Source: Halorhabdus rudnickae (GTDB taxonomy: Archaea > Halobacteriota > Halobacteria > Halobacteriales > Haloarculaceae). Taken from it: 64,000 nucleotides of DNA. The DNA is taken from contig NZ_CAAHFB010000001.1 in NCBI RefSeq assembly GCF_900880625.1, positions 930,001 through 994,000 of the forward strand, written 5' to 3'. The notes under the pieces were generated by a model. It did no database searches, was not told the DNA's origin, and was given only the letters and a program-made list of their open reading frames with translations. This document shows, piece after piece, positions 26,997 to 36,485 of the stretch (the stretch's first letter is position 1; each line of letters starts with the position of its first letter). The position numbers were made by a program, and so were the translations under genes.

Positions 26997-27313
26997 TCGC
27001 CGATCGCCCTCCGGACGCGTTCGAGAGCCCCCACCGATTGGCTCGCCGCGGATTGTCCGAGGGACTGAACTGGGTGTGGCAGCCACCGCGTCACGGCTGC
27101 GAGTCTGGCTGGTAGTCCGACCGGGTATCGAGCAGCCGGATTCAGAGCCGTCGCGGCCCCGAAGATCGTCGTCGCGATGAGTTCCGGTGAGACTGCAAGC
27201 TGGCAGGCGCCAAGCAGTATCGTACTGTCGAGTGCGTCGGAGATGTCGGCGAACGTCCGGGCGGCGGTCCGACCGATCCCGGACGCGGCGTCGGTCACGA
27301 GAACGGTATGCAT
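26993..27313 (-). pseudogene. Short-chain dehydrogenase with a large internal deletion
   Basis: A 106-codon frame that starts like a classical SDR (TVLVTDAASGIGRTAARTFAD, cofactor loop with GxxxGIG) and then jumps directly to sequence typical of an SDR C-terminus (SPELIATTIFGAATALNPAARY). The catalytic Ser-Tyr-Lys centre and most of the Rossmann fold are missing. SDRs are about 250 residues, so roughly 140 have been lost without breaking the frame. It overlaps the ADC-like gene by ATGA. It is probably non-functional. Confidence 0.65.
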
Positions 27314-27470
27314 GTGAAACACCGTCGACTGTCGACGACGAAAGCGTTCCGTCCACTGACGAGACGTGTGTTGGGACAGAGACAGAGCGTCAACCGTCAG
27401 TGGGGCAATAAAACAGACCATGGTCCTCGGTATCGTGGTTCTCATGACCGAAGACGGCCCTTTCGTTGCG

Positions 27471-27478
27471 TTTATATA
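27471..27478 (+). promoter_or_regulatory. TATA box of the tRNA-Ser / ribosomal protein operon
   Basis: TTTATATA lies 89 bp upstream of the tRNA-Ser gene. With the usual 26-bp spacing transcription would start near 27500, giving a leader of about 60 nt before the tRNA. No other strong TATA box separates tRNA-Ser from rps13, so tRNA and operon are probably co-transcribed. Confidence 0.5.
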
Positions 27479-27559
27479 CCGACACCGGGTATCGACTGGT
27501 ACGCATCGTGCAGGGGCTGCCGGCCCCGAGTCCGAGAGGGCGCAAGTACGTGACAGCGA

Positions 27560-27642
27560 GTCGTGGTAGCCAAGCGGCCCAAGGCGCATGGTTGCTAACC
27601 ATGTGGCGTAAAGCCTCCGGGGTTCGAATCCCCGCCACGACG
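27560..27642 (+). tRNA. tRNA-Ser (anticodon GCT)
   Basis: An 83-nt type II tRNA. The acceptor stem GTCGTGG pairs with CCACGAC. The anticodon arm CATGG-TTGCTAA-CCATG gives GCT, reading AGC and AGU. A long variable arm (GTGGCGTAAAGCCTC region) marks it as a serine tRNA. The T-arm is GGGGTTCGAATCCCC and the discriminator is G, a serine identity base. It lies 17 bp before rps13. Confidence 0.95.
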
Positions 27643-27659
27643 TTTCACGATCCCAACAT

Positions 27660-28187
27660 ATGAGCGCAGAAGACCCAGACGCGGACGCGCCGGAGGACGA
27701 CGAGGACCTTCGGTATTTCGTCCGTATCGGACAGACAGACCTCGACGGGACCAAGTCCGTCGAGCGATCCCTGACAGACCTGAACGGCATCGGCCAGCGC
27801 GCGGCCCGCATCATCGCCGACGACGTCGATATCGACCGCCGGGAGACCTTCGGCCGGCTCGAAGACGATCAGATCGAATCGATCGTCGAGCGCGTCGAGG
27901 GCTTCGCCGACGACGTCCCCGACTGGGTGGCGAACCACCGCAACGACTTCTTCGACGGCGAGACGACTCACGAGATCGGTAACGATCTGGAGTTGACCCG
28001 TCGGGAGGACATCAATCGGATGAAGATGATCAACTCCTACAAGGGCGTCCGGCACAAGCGTGGCCAGAAGGTCCGCGGCCAGCGTACCAAGTCCACCGGC
28101 CGGACCGAGGGGACCATCGGCGTCAACGTCGAGGCGATCAAAGAGGAACAGGCCGAAGAAGCGGCCGCCGAGGAGGATGAGGAATAA
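27660..28187 (+). CDS. rps13: Ribosomal protein uS13
   Basis: 175 residues. The core starts [14 protein letters not shown], includes the helix-two-turn-helix [10 protein letters not shown], and ends with the basic tail [22 protein letters not shown] that contacts the 30S head and tRNAs. Acidic extensions at both ends ([13 protein letters not shown] and [10 protein letters not shown]) are haloarchaeal additions. It opens the archaeal rps13-rps4-rps11-rpoD gene string. Its stop overlaps the rps4 ATG by one base. Confidence 0.97.
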   Translation: MSAEDPDADAPEDDEDLRYFVRIGQTDLDGTKSVERSLTDLNGIGQRAARIIADDVDIDRRETFGRLEDDQIESIVERVEGFADDVPDWVANHRNDFFDGETTHEIGNDLELTRREDINRMKMINSYKGVRHKRGQKVRGQRTKSTGRTEGTIGVNVEAIKEEQAEEAAAEEDEE

Positions 28188-28696
28188 TGGCGCTCGGATC
28201 CAACACCAAGTTCTACGAGACGCCTAACCACCCCTTCCAGGGCGAGCGTATCGCCGACGAGATGGGGTTAATCGGACAGTATGGCCTCAAGAACAAGGAG
28301 GAGCTCTGGCGTGCGCAATCCGAACTGCGCGGGTACCGCCGGGAGGCACGGCGACTGCTCGGCCGTGACGCCGACGAGCGCGAAGCCGACGAGTTCCTTG
28401 ACCGCCTGAAGCGTCTCGGTATCCTCAACGATGAGGACAGTCTCGACGATGTCCTGTCGCTTGAAGTGACGGACGTCCTCGAACGGCGCCTCCAGACGGT
28501 TGTCTACCGGAAGGGCCTGGCAAATACAGTCGATCAGGCCCGGCAGTTCATCACTCACGGCCACATCATCGTCGAGGACCAACGCGTCTCGATCCCTTCG
28601 AAGATGGTGGCTGTCGACGAAGAGTCGGCCATCGAGTTCGACGAGACGAGTCCGCTGGCCGACGATCTCCACCCAGAACGCGCGGAGGAACGATAA
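28187..28696 (+). CDS. rps4: Ribosomal protein uS4
   Basis: 169 residues. The S4 RNA-binding fold is visible from [31 protein letters not shown], the classic S4 motif. uS4 is a primary 16S rRNA binder that nucleates 30S assembly. The N-terminus ([14 protein letters not shown]) is the usual archaeal form. The C-terminus is acidic. It follows rps13 with a one-base overlap. Confidence 0.97.
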   Translation: MALGSNTKFYETPNHPFQGERIADEMGLIGQYGLKNKEELWRAQSELRGYRREARRLLGRDADEREADEFLDRLKRLGILNDEDSLDDVLSLEVTDVLERRLQTVVYRKGLANTVDQARQFITHGHIIVEDQRVSIPSKMVAVDEESAIEFDETSPLADDLHPERAEER

Positions 28697-28697
28697 C

Positions 28698-29081
28698 ATG
28701 GCAGAGGACGGCAAATGGGCCATCGCCCACGTGCACGCATCGTTCAACAATACGATCATCACGATCACCGACCAGACCGGCGCCGAGACGCTCGCGAAGT
28801 CAAGCGGTGGGACGGTCGTCAAGCAGAACCGCGACGAAGCGTCGCCGTACGCGGCCATGCAGATGGCCGAGACGGTCGCCGAAAAAGTCATCCAGCAGGG
28901 GATCGACGGCGTCCACGTCCGCGTTCGCGGCCCCGGCGGAAACCAACAGACCAACCCCGGCCCGGGCGCACAGGCGACGATCCGAGCGCTGGCCCGTGCC
29001 GGACTGGAGATCGGCCGGATCGAGGACGTGACCCCGATCCCGCACGACGGTACCCGAAGTCCAAAATCGAGTGGCTTCTAA
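28698..29081 (+). CDS. rps11: Ribosomal protein uS11
   Basis: 127 residues starting [38 protein letters not shown] and TPIPHDGTR near the end are diagnostic. uS11 forms part of the platform contacting mRNA in the exit channel. I chose the ATG at 28698 directly after the rps4 stop. The open frame continues upstream only as a shadow of rps4. Confidence 0.97.
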   Translation: MAEDGKWAIAHVHASFNNTIITITDQTGAETLAKSSGGTVVKQNRDEASPYAAMQMAETVAEKVIQQGIDGVHVRVRGPGGNQQTNPGPGAQATIRALARAGLEIGRIEDVTPIPHDGTRSPKSSGF

Positions 29082-29082
29082 C

Positions 29083-29826
29083 ATGGCGGAGTACGACGTC
29101 ACGTTCATCGAGCGCGGGGAACGCGAGGCCAAGTTCCTGGTCCGTGGCGTGACGCCCGCGTTCGCAAACGGGATCCGGCGGGCGATGGTCGCGGACGTTC
29201 CGACCCTGAGCATCGACACCGTCCGGGTCATCGAGAACTCGAGCGTGATGTTCGACGAGCAGATCGGCCTCCGGCTGGGATTGATCCCGTTGACGACGCC
29301 GGTCGGAGACTTCGAGATCGGCGAAACGGTCACGCTCGCGCTGGACGTCCAAGGACCGGATACGGCCTATTCCGGCGATCTGGTGTCCAATGATGACCTC
29401 GTCCAGCCGGCCGAGCCGGACGTCCCGATTATCGAGCTCAAAGACGGCCAACGGCTGGAGCTCGAAGCCGACGCCGTACTCGATACAGGGCGAGAACACG
29501 CCAAACACCAGGGCGGCGTGGCCGTCTCCTATAGACACCTCCAGCGGGTCGAGAAAGCCGGCGAGCGCGAGGAGTTCGCCGACGACGACGGCGAGATCGT
29601 GCGGGGTGTCATCGAGGACGACACCGAACTCATCCCGACCGAGGAGTTCGATCACGACCTCACCGAGCGCTACCCCGATACGGCAGTCGACATCGAAGAC
29701 GTCCCCAACGCCTTCGTCTTCCACGTCGAGACCGACGGCTCCTTCGACGTGGATACGCTGGTGCACGAAGCCGCAGGGACACTGCGAACGCGCGCAGAAG
29801 AGCTAACCGACGCCATTCAACTGTAA
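29083..29826 (+). CDS. rpoD: DNA-directed RNA polymerase subunit D
   Basis: 247 residues, homologous to bacterial alpha N-terminal domain and eukaryotic RPB3. [18 protein letters not shown] is the alpha-motif dimerisation region, and GLRLGLIPL follows. It pairs with subunit L to start RNAP assembly. The protein has no cysteine at all, so it lacks the Fe-S cluster domain found in subunit D of some other archaea; in its place is an acidic insert. It sits one base after rps11. Confidence 0.95.
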   Translation: MAEYDVTFIERGEREAKFLVRGVTPAFANGIRRAMVADVPTLSIDTVRVIENSSVMFDEQIGLRLGLIPLTTPVGDFEIGETVTLALDVQGPDTAYSGDLVSNDDLVQPAEPDVPIIELKDGQRLELEADAVLDTGREHAKHQGGVAVSYRHLQRVEKAGEREEFADDDGEIVRGVIEDDTELIPTEEFDHDLTERYPDTAVDIEDVPNAFVFHVETDGSFDVDTLVHEAAGTLRTRAEELTDAIQL

Positions 29827-29947
29827 CTGATGATCACTCCTTCGAACCGACGACCGACGACGGCCGCTGCCCCACGTGGCGCGAGCGGCGCGACCGTCGG
29901 GACGATCGAAAGCGGTTTGAAGGACCGGACAGAACCGACGTATGCGA

Positions 29948-30032
29948 GCAGGGATAGCCAAGTCAGGCCAACGGCGCAGCGTTCAGGGCGCTGTCTCGTA
30001 GGAGTCCGCAGGTTCAAATCCTGCTCCCTGCA
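29948..30032 (+). tRNA. tRNA-Leu (anticodon CAG)
   Basis: An 85-nt type II tRNA with acceptor stem GCAGGGA/TCCCTGC. The anticodon arm CAGCG-TTCAGGG-CGCTG gives anticodon CAG, reading CUG, and there is a long variable arm. The T-arm is GCAGGTTCAAATCCTGC and the discriminator is A. It lies inside the ribosomal operon between rpoD and rpl18e, an arrangement shared by many haloarchaea. It ends 18 bp before rpl18e. Confidence 0.95.
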
Positions 30033-30050
30033 TTTTTCAGGAGGACCGTT

Positions 30051-30401
30051 ATGAGCAAGAGTAATCCGAGACTGCGTAGTCTCATCGCCGATCTGAAGTC
30101 GGCCGCCCGCGAGGGCGACGGGGACGTCTGGAGCGACGTCGCCGAGCGCCTCGAAAAACCGCGGCGTACCCACGCGGAAGTCAACCTGGGCCGCATCGAG
30201 CGGTACGCCCAGGAAGACGAACTCGTGGTCGTGCCGGGGAAGGTACTCGGGAGCGGCGTCCTGCAGAAGGACGTTACCGTCGCCGCCGTTGACTTCTCGT
30301 CGACGGCCGAGCGGAAGATCGACCAGGTCGGCGAAACACTCCGAGTCGAACAGGCACTCGAAGAGAATCCGGACGGTACCAATGTGCGGGTGATCCGATG
30401 A
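30051..30401 (+). CDS. rpl18e: Ribosomal protein eL18
   Basis: 116 residues, an archaeal/eukaryotic 50S protein. It begins [15 protein letters not shown], and [13 protein letters not shown] with VTVAAVDFS forms the central beta sheet. The length fits archaeal eL18. A GGAGG-like ribosome-binding site (aggaggacc, 30038-30046) precedes the ATG, needed because the gene sits downstream of a tRNA that will be cut out of the transcript. It overlaps rpl13 by ATGA. Confidence 0.95.
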   Translation: MSKSNPRLRSLIADLKSAAREGDGDVWSDVAERLEKPRRTHAEVNLGRIERYAQEDELVVVPGKVLGSGVLQKDVTVAAVDFSSTAERKIDQVGETLRVEQALEENPDGTNVRVIR

Positions 30402-30844
30402 GTATATCCACCATCGACGCCGACGTGGTCGTCGACGCCCGTGACTGTATCATGGGCCGAGTCGCCAGCCAGGTTGCCGAACGCGCCCTCGAAGGCGAGA
30501 CCGTCGCTGTGGTCAACGCCGAGCGCGCCGTGATCACCGGTGACGAGGAGAACGTCTTCGAGACGTACAAGAAGCGAACGGATGTCGGCTCCGATCGAGG
30601 ACCGGCTTATCCACAACGTCCCGACGGCATCTTCAAGCGGGCGATCCGCGGCATGCTGCCGTACAAGAAAACACGTGGCCGCGAGGCCTTCGAGAACGTC
30701 CGCGTGTACGTGGGCAACCCCTACGAAGGCGACGATATCGAAGCGACAGTACTTGCCGACACGTCGCTGGATCGGCTCTCGAACATCAGGTTCGTCCAGC
30801 TGGGCGACCTCTCACAGCGACTGGGAGCGAACGTAACATGGTAA
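30398..30844 (+). CDS. rpl13: Ribosomal protein uL13
   Basis: 148 residues. [14 protein letters not shown] near the start and [20 protein letters not shown] in the middle are the family signatures. uL13 is an early 23S rRNA binder. The start overlaps eL18 by four bases and the end overlaps rps9 by seven, so translation is coupled through the string. Confidence 0.95.
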   Translation: MSISTIDADVVVDARDCIMGRVASQVAERALEGETVAVVNAERAVITGDEENVFETYKKRTDVGSDRGPAYPQRPDGIFKRAIRGMLPYKKTRGREAFENVRVYVGNPYEGDDIEATVLADTSLDRLSNIRFVQLGDLSQRLGANVTW

Positions 30845-31236
30845 CGAATACATCAGGCAAAAAGAAGACAGCCGTCGCCCGCGCGACCGTCTCCGAGGGT
30901 GACGGCGAGGTACGGATCAACGCCCGTCCCGTCGAACTGCTCGAGCCGGAGCTGGCGAAGCTCAAGATGCTTGAACCGTTCCGCATCGCCGAGGACGAGC
31001 TCCGAGAGTCAGTCAGTGTCGACATCTCCGTCGAGGGCGGCGGCGTCATGGGACAGGCCGACGCGGCTCGGACGGCGATCGCTCGGGGACTCGTTGAATA
31101 CACGAACGACGCCGAACTCCGGGACGCCTACATGGCCTTTGATCGGTCACTGCTGGTCAACGACGTTCGCCAGAGCGAATCCAAAAAGTGGGGCGGCCCG
31201 GGTGCCCGCGCCCGATACCAAAAATCTTACCGTTGA
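30838..31236 (+). CDS. rps9: Ribosomal protein uS9
   Basis: 132 residues. [16 protein letters not shown] and the C-terminal [17 protein letters not shown], whose last residues reach the P-site tRNA, are diagnostic. [19 protein letters not shown] is the conserved central helix. It overlaps rpl13 by seven bases. Confidence 0.96.
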   Translation: MVTNTSGKKKTAVARATVSEGDGEVRINARPVELLEPELAKLKMLEPFRIAEDELRESVSVDISVEGGGVMGQADAARTAIARGLVEYTNDAELRDAYMAFDRSLLVNDVRQSESKKWGGPGARARYQKSYR

Positions 31237-31250
31237 GGTGAACGAACGTC

Positions 31251-31445
31251 ATGATGATACCGGTCCGATGTTTCACCTGTGGCAACGTAATCGCCGGACA
31301 CTGGGAGGAGTTCAAAGAACGTGCCAGGGAAGGCGACGAAGATCCGGAGGCAGTGCTGGACGACCTCGGCGTCGAGCGGCACTGCTGTCGGCGGATGCTC
31401 GTCTCCCACGAGGACCTGGTTGACGTCGTGGCACCCTACCAATGA
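31251..31445 (+). CDS. rpoN: DNA-directed RNA polymerase subunit N
   Basis: 64 residues, homologous to RPB10. The zinc site uses C7 and C10 (CFTCG) and the tandem C45-C46 in HCCRRML, the invariant pattern of this subunit. It anchors the D-L assembly platform. The stop overlaps the rpoK ATG. Confidence 0.96.
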   Translation: MMIPVRCFTCGNVIAGHWEEFKERAREGDEDPEAVLDDLGVERHCCRRMLVSHEDLVDVVAPYQ

Positions 31446-31621
31446 CAGGCGATCAAGACTACAACCGCTACGAGAAGGCCCGCGTCCTCGGTGCCCGAGC
31501 GCTGCAGGTGGCATACGGTGCGCCGGTACTGATCGAAACCGATCAGACCCAGCCGATCCTCATCGCGGCCGAGGAGTACGACGCTGAGGTCCTGCCGTTT
31601 ACAGTCAATCGAGGTAACTAA
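31442..31621 (+). CDS. rpoK: DNA-directed RNA polymerase subunit K
   Basis: 59 residues, homologous to RPB6 and bacterial omega. The core [15 protein letters not shown] and GAPVLIET matches the family signature (ARALQ helix). It stabilises the large subunit. Start ATG 31442 overlaps the rpoN stop by four bases and the stop is two bases before eno. It is short but its motifs and operon position make it certain. Confidence 0.95.
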   Translation: MTGDQDYNRYEKARVLGARALQVAYGAPVLIETDQTQPILIAAEEYDAEVLPFTVNRGN

Positions 31622-31623
31622 CA

Positions 31624-32829
31624 ATGACGCTTATCACCAACGTAACACTCCGACGCGTACTGGACTCGCGAGGTAACCCGACTGTCGAAGCCGACGTCAC
31701 CACCGAGAGTGGTGGCTTCGGTCGTGCGGCCGCACCGAGCGGCGCTTCGACCGGCGAGCACGAAGCGATCGAACTGCCGCCGAGCGAGGCAATCGCGAAC
31801 GCTCGCGACCTGGCCGTTCCGCGACTGGAAGGCGAAGTCTACGCCGGCGATCAGCGATCGGTCGACGCGGCGCTGCACGCCGCCGACGGGACCGACGACT
31901 TCTCGGAGATTGGGGCCAACTCCGCGGTCTCTATTTCGATGGCTGCCGCGAAGGCCGGCGCTGACGTGCTGGGCGCACCGCTGTACCAGCACCTCGGTGG
32001 CACTTTCCGTGGCGATCAGTTCCCGACGCCGATCGGGAACGTCGTGGGTGGTGGCGAACACGCCGAAGAGGCGACCAACATCCAGGAGTTCCTCTCGGCA
32101 CCCGTCGGCGCACCGAGCGTCACGGAGGCCGTCTTCGCCAACGCAGAGGTCCACGCAGAGATTAGCTCGATTCTCGAGGAGCGCGGCATCCCCTGTAACA
32201 AAGGCGACGAGGGCGCGTGGGCACCGCCGATCGGTGACGACGAGGCCTTCGAGGTCGTCGCCGAGGCAACCGACCGCGTCAGCGACGAACTCGGCTTCGA
32301 AATTAGCTTCGGGCTGGACATGGCTGCCGCCGAGATGTACGACTCCGACGCGGAGGTCTACGAGTACGACGGCGAACCCGACCGGACGACCCAAGAGCAG
32401 ATCGACTACGTTGTCGAGATGGTCGAGGAGTACGATCTCGCGTTCGTCGAGGATCCGCTGGACGAGAACGACTTCGAGGCATTCGCCGAACTGACCGATC
32501 GAGTCGGTGACCAGACGGTGGTCTGTGGGGACGACCTCTACGTGACGAACGTCGAGCGTCTCCAGCGCGGTATCGAACTGGGATCCTCGAATGCGATCCT
32601 CATCAAGCCGAACCAGATCGGGACGTTGACCGACGCGGTCGACGCCATCGAACTCGGCGCAAAGAACGGTATCGTCTCAGCAGTCTCCCACCGTTCGGGC
32701 GAAACCGAAGATACGACTATCGCACATCTGGCCGTCGCGACCGCTGCTGACTTCATCAAGACCGGAACAGTTGGTGGCGAGCGGACGGCCAAGCTGAACG
32801 AACTCATCAGAATCGAAGAGAACGCATGA
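31624..32829 (+). CDS. eno: Enolase
   Basis: 401 residues, interconverting 2-phosphoglycerate and phosphoenolpyruvate. Signatures are [28 protein letters not shown], the metal ligands in [19 protein letters not shown], and [12 protein letters not shown] with [11 protein letters not shown] near the catalytic lysine region. The length is typical of archaeal enolase. Location in the RNAP/ribosomal operon is conserved among archaea. Pyruvate kinase, the next glycolytic enzyme, is also in this window (54469). Confidence 0.97.
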   Translation: MTLITNVTLRRVLDSRGNPTVEADVTTESGGFGRAAAPSGASTGEHEAIELPPSEAIANARDLAVPRLEGEVYAGDQRSVDAALHAADGTDDFSEIGANSAVSISMAAAKAGADVLGAPLYQHLGGTFRGDQFPTPIGNVVGGGEHAEEATNIQEFLSAPVGAPSVTEAVFANAEVHAEISSILEERGIPCNKGDEGAWAPPIGDDEAFEVVAEATDRVSDELGFEISFGLDMAAAEMYDSDAEVYEYDGEPDRTTQEQIDYVVEMVEEYDLAFVEDPLDENDFEAFAELTDRVGDQTVVCGDDLYVTNVERLQRGIELGSSNAILIKPNQIGTLTDAVDAIELGAKNGIVSAVSHRSGETEDTTIAHLAVATAADFIKTGTVGGERTAKLNELIRIEENA

Positions 32830-33620
32830 GCGACGACGAGGAAACTGATATCGACGCAGACGAGTCCGAGGCCGCCTCGGAACCCGCCGGAGAGGCCGGC
32901 GCGGTCGCCGAGGAGAGTGCGCCCGAGGCGGAGGAGAGCGATCCGTCGGGCGACGACGAGGTCGGGGTACAGGATGACGATCAGCCGGCCGAGGAGCCAC
33001 CGAGCCAGGACGAGAACGTCATGCCAGACGAACAGGCCGAGGCCGACCTGCTGATCCCAGTCGATGACTACCTCTCGGCGGGGGTTCACATCGGGACTCA
33101 GCAGAAGACTACGGACATGGATCGGTTCATCCACCGCGTCCGGACCGACGGCCTGTACGTGCTGGACGTCAGTATGACCGACCAGCGTATCCGCAAGGCC
33201 GCGGACTTCCTGGCCAACTACGAGCCCGAGCAGATCCTCGTGGCTTCCTCCCGGCAGTACGGTCGCTTCCCCGCCGAGAAGTTCGCCGACGCGGTCGGCG
33301 CGCGGGCCCGGACCGGCCGATTCATCCCGGGGACGCTGACGAACCCCGACTACGAGGGCTACATCGAACCCGACGTCGTGGTCGTCACGGACCCGATTGG
33401 TGACGCCCAGGCCGTCAAGGAGGCAATCACGGTCGGAATTCCCGTGATCGCGATGTGTGACTCCAACAACACGACCGGCAACGTCGACCTGGTCGTCCCG
33501 ACCAACAACAAGGGTCGACGTGCGCTGTCGGTCGTCTACTGGCTGCTGGCCAACGAGACGCTCGACCGCCGCGGTGCCGAACCCGCCTACACTCTCGACG
33601 ACTTCGAGAGCGACCTCTGA
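32826..33620 (+). CDS. rps2: Ribosomal protein uS2
   Basis: 264 residues. The first 65 or so form an acidic, disordered Glu/Asp/Ala extension not present in bacterial S2. The folded domain starts [15 protein letters not shown] and contains [26 protein letters not shown] and [22 protein letters not shown]. It overlaps eno by four bases and closes the operon; an oligo-T run follows at 33661-33665. Confidence 0.96.
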   Translation: MSDDEETDIDADESEAASEPAGEAGAVAEESAPEAEESDPSGDDEVGVQDDDQPAEEPPSQDENVMPDEQAEADLLIPVDDYLSAGVHIGTQQKTTDMDRFIHRVRTDGLYVLDVSMTDQRIRKAADFLANYEPEQILVASSRQYGRFPAEKFADAVGARARTGRFIPGTLTNPDYEGYIEPDVVVVTDPIGDAQAVKEAITVGIPVIAMCDSNNTTGNVDLVVPTNNKGRRALSVVYWLLANETLDRRGAEPAYTLDDFESDL

Positions 33621-33657
33621 AGTCGGCCCATTCCGCAGTCTCGGATCGCTTTCTACC

Positions 33658-33665
33658 GCGTTTTT
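33658..33665 (+). terminator. Oligo-T terminator after rps2
   Basis: A T5 run (33661-33665) about 40 bp past the rps2 stop, the first T-tract after the operon. It is a plausible archaeal transcription end; there is no strong stem. Confidence 0.35.
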
Positions 33666-33830
33666 CGGCCTACAGTTCGAGCGACGGTGTCTCGAAGACC
33701 GTGTGTACAACACCGACAAGCCATCGGGACGCCAGCCACTGGCCGACGATCATATCTCACCGAGCTGGTCGAATCCTGACACGCTCACCGGTTGCCCAAG
33801 GCATTACCTCGCGCGGCACAGTGTGACAGT

Positions 33831-35423
33831 ATGACTGGCCAGAGATCACGGTTGTTCGTCTGGACCGGCGGCGCGGTCGCGTGGGTACTCGGAATGGTGG
33901 CCGCCGGCCCGCTGATCGGCGGTGATCCAGTACAGGTGGCGGCCCAGACGGTCATCGAGGCCGCACCGGGGCCGGTGGCGACCTGGGCGATCGATACCTT
34001 CGGATCGTACGCACAGCCGCTATTGATGGTCGGTGTTTCGGCCGGTATCGTCGCCGCAGGGACGGGCACTGGTTTCCTGCTGGCCCGGATCGATCCGGAA
34101 CCGCGCCGACGTCTACGGGTAGCCTACGCGCTGGCGCTGACCCTCGTCGTCACGACGGGCAGCGGGTTCTACGTTGCGGGCGGCGGGATTTCGACACGAT
34201 GGCTGCTCGCGACGATGCTCGCAGTCGTTCCGCCCGGCGTGGTGTGGTGGGCTGTCGCCGGAACCAGAGCGAGGACCGTCGGGCGGCGGCGCGCACTCCA
34301 GCGAATGGGTCTCGCCGGCGGCACGATCGTCGCCGGCGGCGCGATCGCACAGTTCCTCGGTGGGGCGTCGTCACGCGAGGGCGTCCAGCCAGGCGAACCG
34401 CTCGATCCGGTCGCGGAGAAGACCGAGACCGGAACGACGACGCCGACGGCAACGCCGAGGAATGGGCAGGACACCCTCGAATCGCGAAGTGAGACGGACA
34501 GCGTCGTCGTCTCGTCGTCCGCGAGCGACGAGGAGTTTGGCTTCGACTTCGAAGGGATGCCGGCACTCATCGGCTCCGCCGCGGATCACTACGTGGTCGA
34601 TAAGAACGTCTCGCCGCCGAAGGTGAGTGTCGACGAGTGGTCGCTGTCGATCGACGGGGCGACCGAACAGCACCGCGAGTTCACTTTCGAGGAGCTCCGG
34701 ACCCATCCCGATCGCAGGGAAATGACGGTCACGATGGCCTGTATCTCGAATAGCGTCGGCGGGAACCTGATCGGAACGACCGACTGGATCGCCGTTCCGG
34801 TTCGGACGCTACTGGCAGAAGCGGGCGTGACCGACGACGCAGTCGACGTCGTCACCCACGCCGAAGACGGGTACTCGGAAGCGATCCCGTGGTCGGTCCT
34901 CAGCGAGCGCGAGGACATCGTGCTCGCCGTCGGTATGGATGGGTCGACGTTACCCGCCGAGCACGGGTTCCCGGCGCGGCTTTTGATCCCGGGACGGTAC
35001 GGCATGAAGTCGACGAAGTGGGTGACCGGGTTCGAACTCGCCACCGAAGAGCACGAGGCGTACTGGGAGCAGCGAGGCTGGGACGAGGAAGCCGTCATCA
35101 ACACGCTGTCGTACGTCCGCGCTATACAGCGCCGCGGCGACCGAATCGCGATCGGCGGCATCGCCGACGCTGGCGTCCGGGGGATCGATCGGGTCGAGGT
35201 GAGTGTCGACGGCGGGTCGACGTGGACCGACGCCACGCTCGAAGAGCCAGTCTCGCCACATGCTCGACGACGATGGCGGTACGTCCTCGAACGGTCGGAT
35301 TCCGGACCGCTCGACGTCGTGGTTCGCGCGACCGACGGCGAGGGCGAGCGCCAGACCTCCTCGCGGTCGCCGCCCCATCCCGGCGGATCGACGGGATGGC
35401 ATTCCGTCACCGTCTCGCTGTGA
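33831..35423 (+). CDS. Membrane-anchored sulfite-oxidase-type molybdopterin oxidoreductase
   Basis: 530 residues. Four hydrophobic segments (about 8-30, 60-85, 98-118, 125-145) anchor it. A Thr/Ser-rich linker follows, then the sulfite-oxidase Mo domain (about 250-430). The molybdenum-ligating cysteine is C304 in TMACISNSVGG. The typical C-terminal dimerisation domain begins near RGIDRVEVSVDGGSTW. The arrangement puts the catalytic domain outside the membrane. Substrate could be sulfite, a sulfoxide or nitrate-like; the family does not reveal it. I chose the ATG at 33831 because the first helix begins there. No cytochrome gene is adjacent. Confidence 0.8.
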   Translation: MTGQRSRLFVWTGGAVAWVLGMVAAGPLIGGDPVQVAAQTVIEAAPGPVATWAIDTFGSYAQPLLMVGVSAGIVAAGTGTGFLLARIDPEPRRRLRVAYALALTLVVTTGSGFYVAGGGISTRWLLATMLAVVPPGVVWWAVAGTRARTVGRRRALQRMGLAGGTIVAGGAIAQFLGGASSREGVQPGEPLDPVAEKTETGTTTPTATPRNGQDTLESRSETDSVVVSSSASDEEFGFDFEGMPALIGSAADHYVVDKNVSPPKVSVDEWSLSIDGATEQHREFTFEELRTHPDRREMTVTMACISNSVGGNLIGTTDWIAVPVRTLLAEAGVTDDAVDVVTHAEDGYSEAIPWSVLSEREDIVLAVGMDGSTLPAEHGFPARLLIPGRYGMKSTKWVTGFELATEEHEAYWEQRGWDEEAVINTLSYVRAIQRRGDRIAIGGIADAGVRGIDRVEVSVDGGSTWTDATLEEPVSPHARRRWRYVLERSDSGPLDVVVRATDGEGERQTSSRSPPHPGGSTGWHSVTVSL

Positions 35424-35437
35424 CCAGCGGACCGCGC

Positions 35438-36256
35438 TCAGAACTCAAGCATGCCGGAAAACAGTGCCCGCCCGGTCTTGAGGTACGACGGTCGCGTCAC
35501 GCGGTCGTGTTCCGCCCGGGTGAGCTTGAAGTCGAAAACGTCGAGGTTCTCTTCGAGGTGGTCACGCGAGGTCGACATCGGGATCGTCGCCACGTTACGG
35601 TGCTGGGTCGCCCACCGGATCGCGACCTGTGGCCCGGTCTTGCCGTAGCGCTCGCCGATGCGTTCGAGCAGGTCGTCACCGAGCAGGCCGCCGTTGGCCA
35701 GCGGGCTGTAGGCCGTCAGCATGACGTCGTTGTCCTGACAGTAGGCGAGCAACTCGCGCTGTGGCCACCAGGGGTGAAAGAGGACCTGGTCGGTCAGGAC
35801 GGGCACATTGGAGAACTCGCGAGCGCGGTCGAGGCGGTCTTTGCCAAAGTTGCTGACGCCGAGGTGACGGGCCATACCGCGCTCGACGGCTTCGTTCAGC
35901 CCGGCCATCACCGTCTCCAGGTCGGCCAGCGGATGGGGCCAGTGGATCAACAGGAGATCGACGTAGTCCGTATCGAGTTCCGCGAGGCTGTCCTCGACGG
36001 AGGCGACGATCGAGTCGACCGATCGGTGGGACGGATCGACCTTCGTCGTGAGGAAGATTCCGTCGCGATCGACGTCGGCCTCCGCGATGGCGCGGCCGAC
36101 GCCGGACTCGTTCCCGTAGATCTGGGCAGTGTCGACGTGTCGATAGCCGACATCGAGGGCGTTGCTGACCGCTCTGTAGGCGGTGTCGGTCTCCATCTGC
36201 CAGGTGCCGACGCCGATCGCGGGGACTTCCGTTCCGGAAACGGAAACGTAATCCAT
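35438..36256 (-). CDS. Aldo/keto reductase
   Basis: 272 residues, NAD(P)H-dependent (beta/alpha)8 barrel. The catalytic Tyr is in DTAQIYGNE with the preceding Asp in YRHVDTA, the Lys in LTTKVDPS and the His in LLIHWPHP. HLGVSNFGKDRL and the C-terminal cofactor site IPMSTSRDHLEENL complete the fold. It resembles 2,5-diketogluconate reductase-type AKRs. The substrate is unknown. A TATA-like ctttac lies about 25 bp upstream. It converges with the molybdoenzyme gene with a 14-bp gap. Confidence 0.85.
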   Translation of the reverse strand: MDYVSVSGTEVPAIGVGTWQMETDTAYRAVSNALDVGYRHVDTAQIYGNESGVGRAIAEADVDRDGIFLTTKVDPSHRSVDSIVASVEDSLAELDTDYVDLLLIHWPHPLADLETVMAGLNEAVERGMARHLGVSNFGKDRLDRAREFSNVPVLTDQVLFHPWWPQRELLAYCQDNDVMLTAYSPLANGGLLGDDLLERIGERYGKTGPQVAIRWATQHRNVATIPMSTSRDHLEENLDVFDFKLTRAEHDRVTRPSYLKTGRALFSGMLEF

Positions 36257-36485
36257 AGTCTCTCTATGTGGGCGACCGTAAAGAACGTCCGGCCCTCGTG
36301 GACCCCACTTGTGTTGGTGGCGGAAGCGATCTTGTAATATCTATCCCACTGGTGGTAGAATTCGGGACCCCGTTCTACAACGCCTGGAACAAAACTCATA
36401 CAGAACCATTCTCGAACGGCTTCTTCGTGGGCTGTCGCTGAATTGTTCACCACATTTATTTTCATTTGAAATAACCAATAAACAG

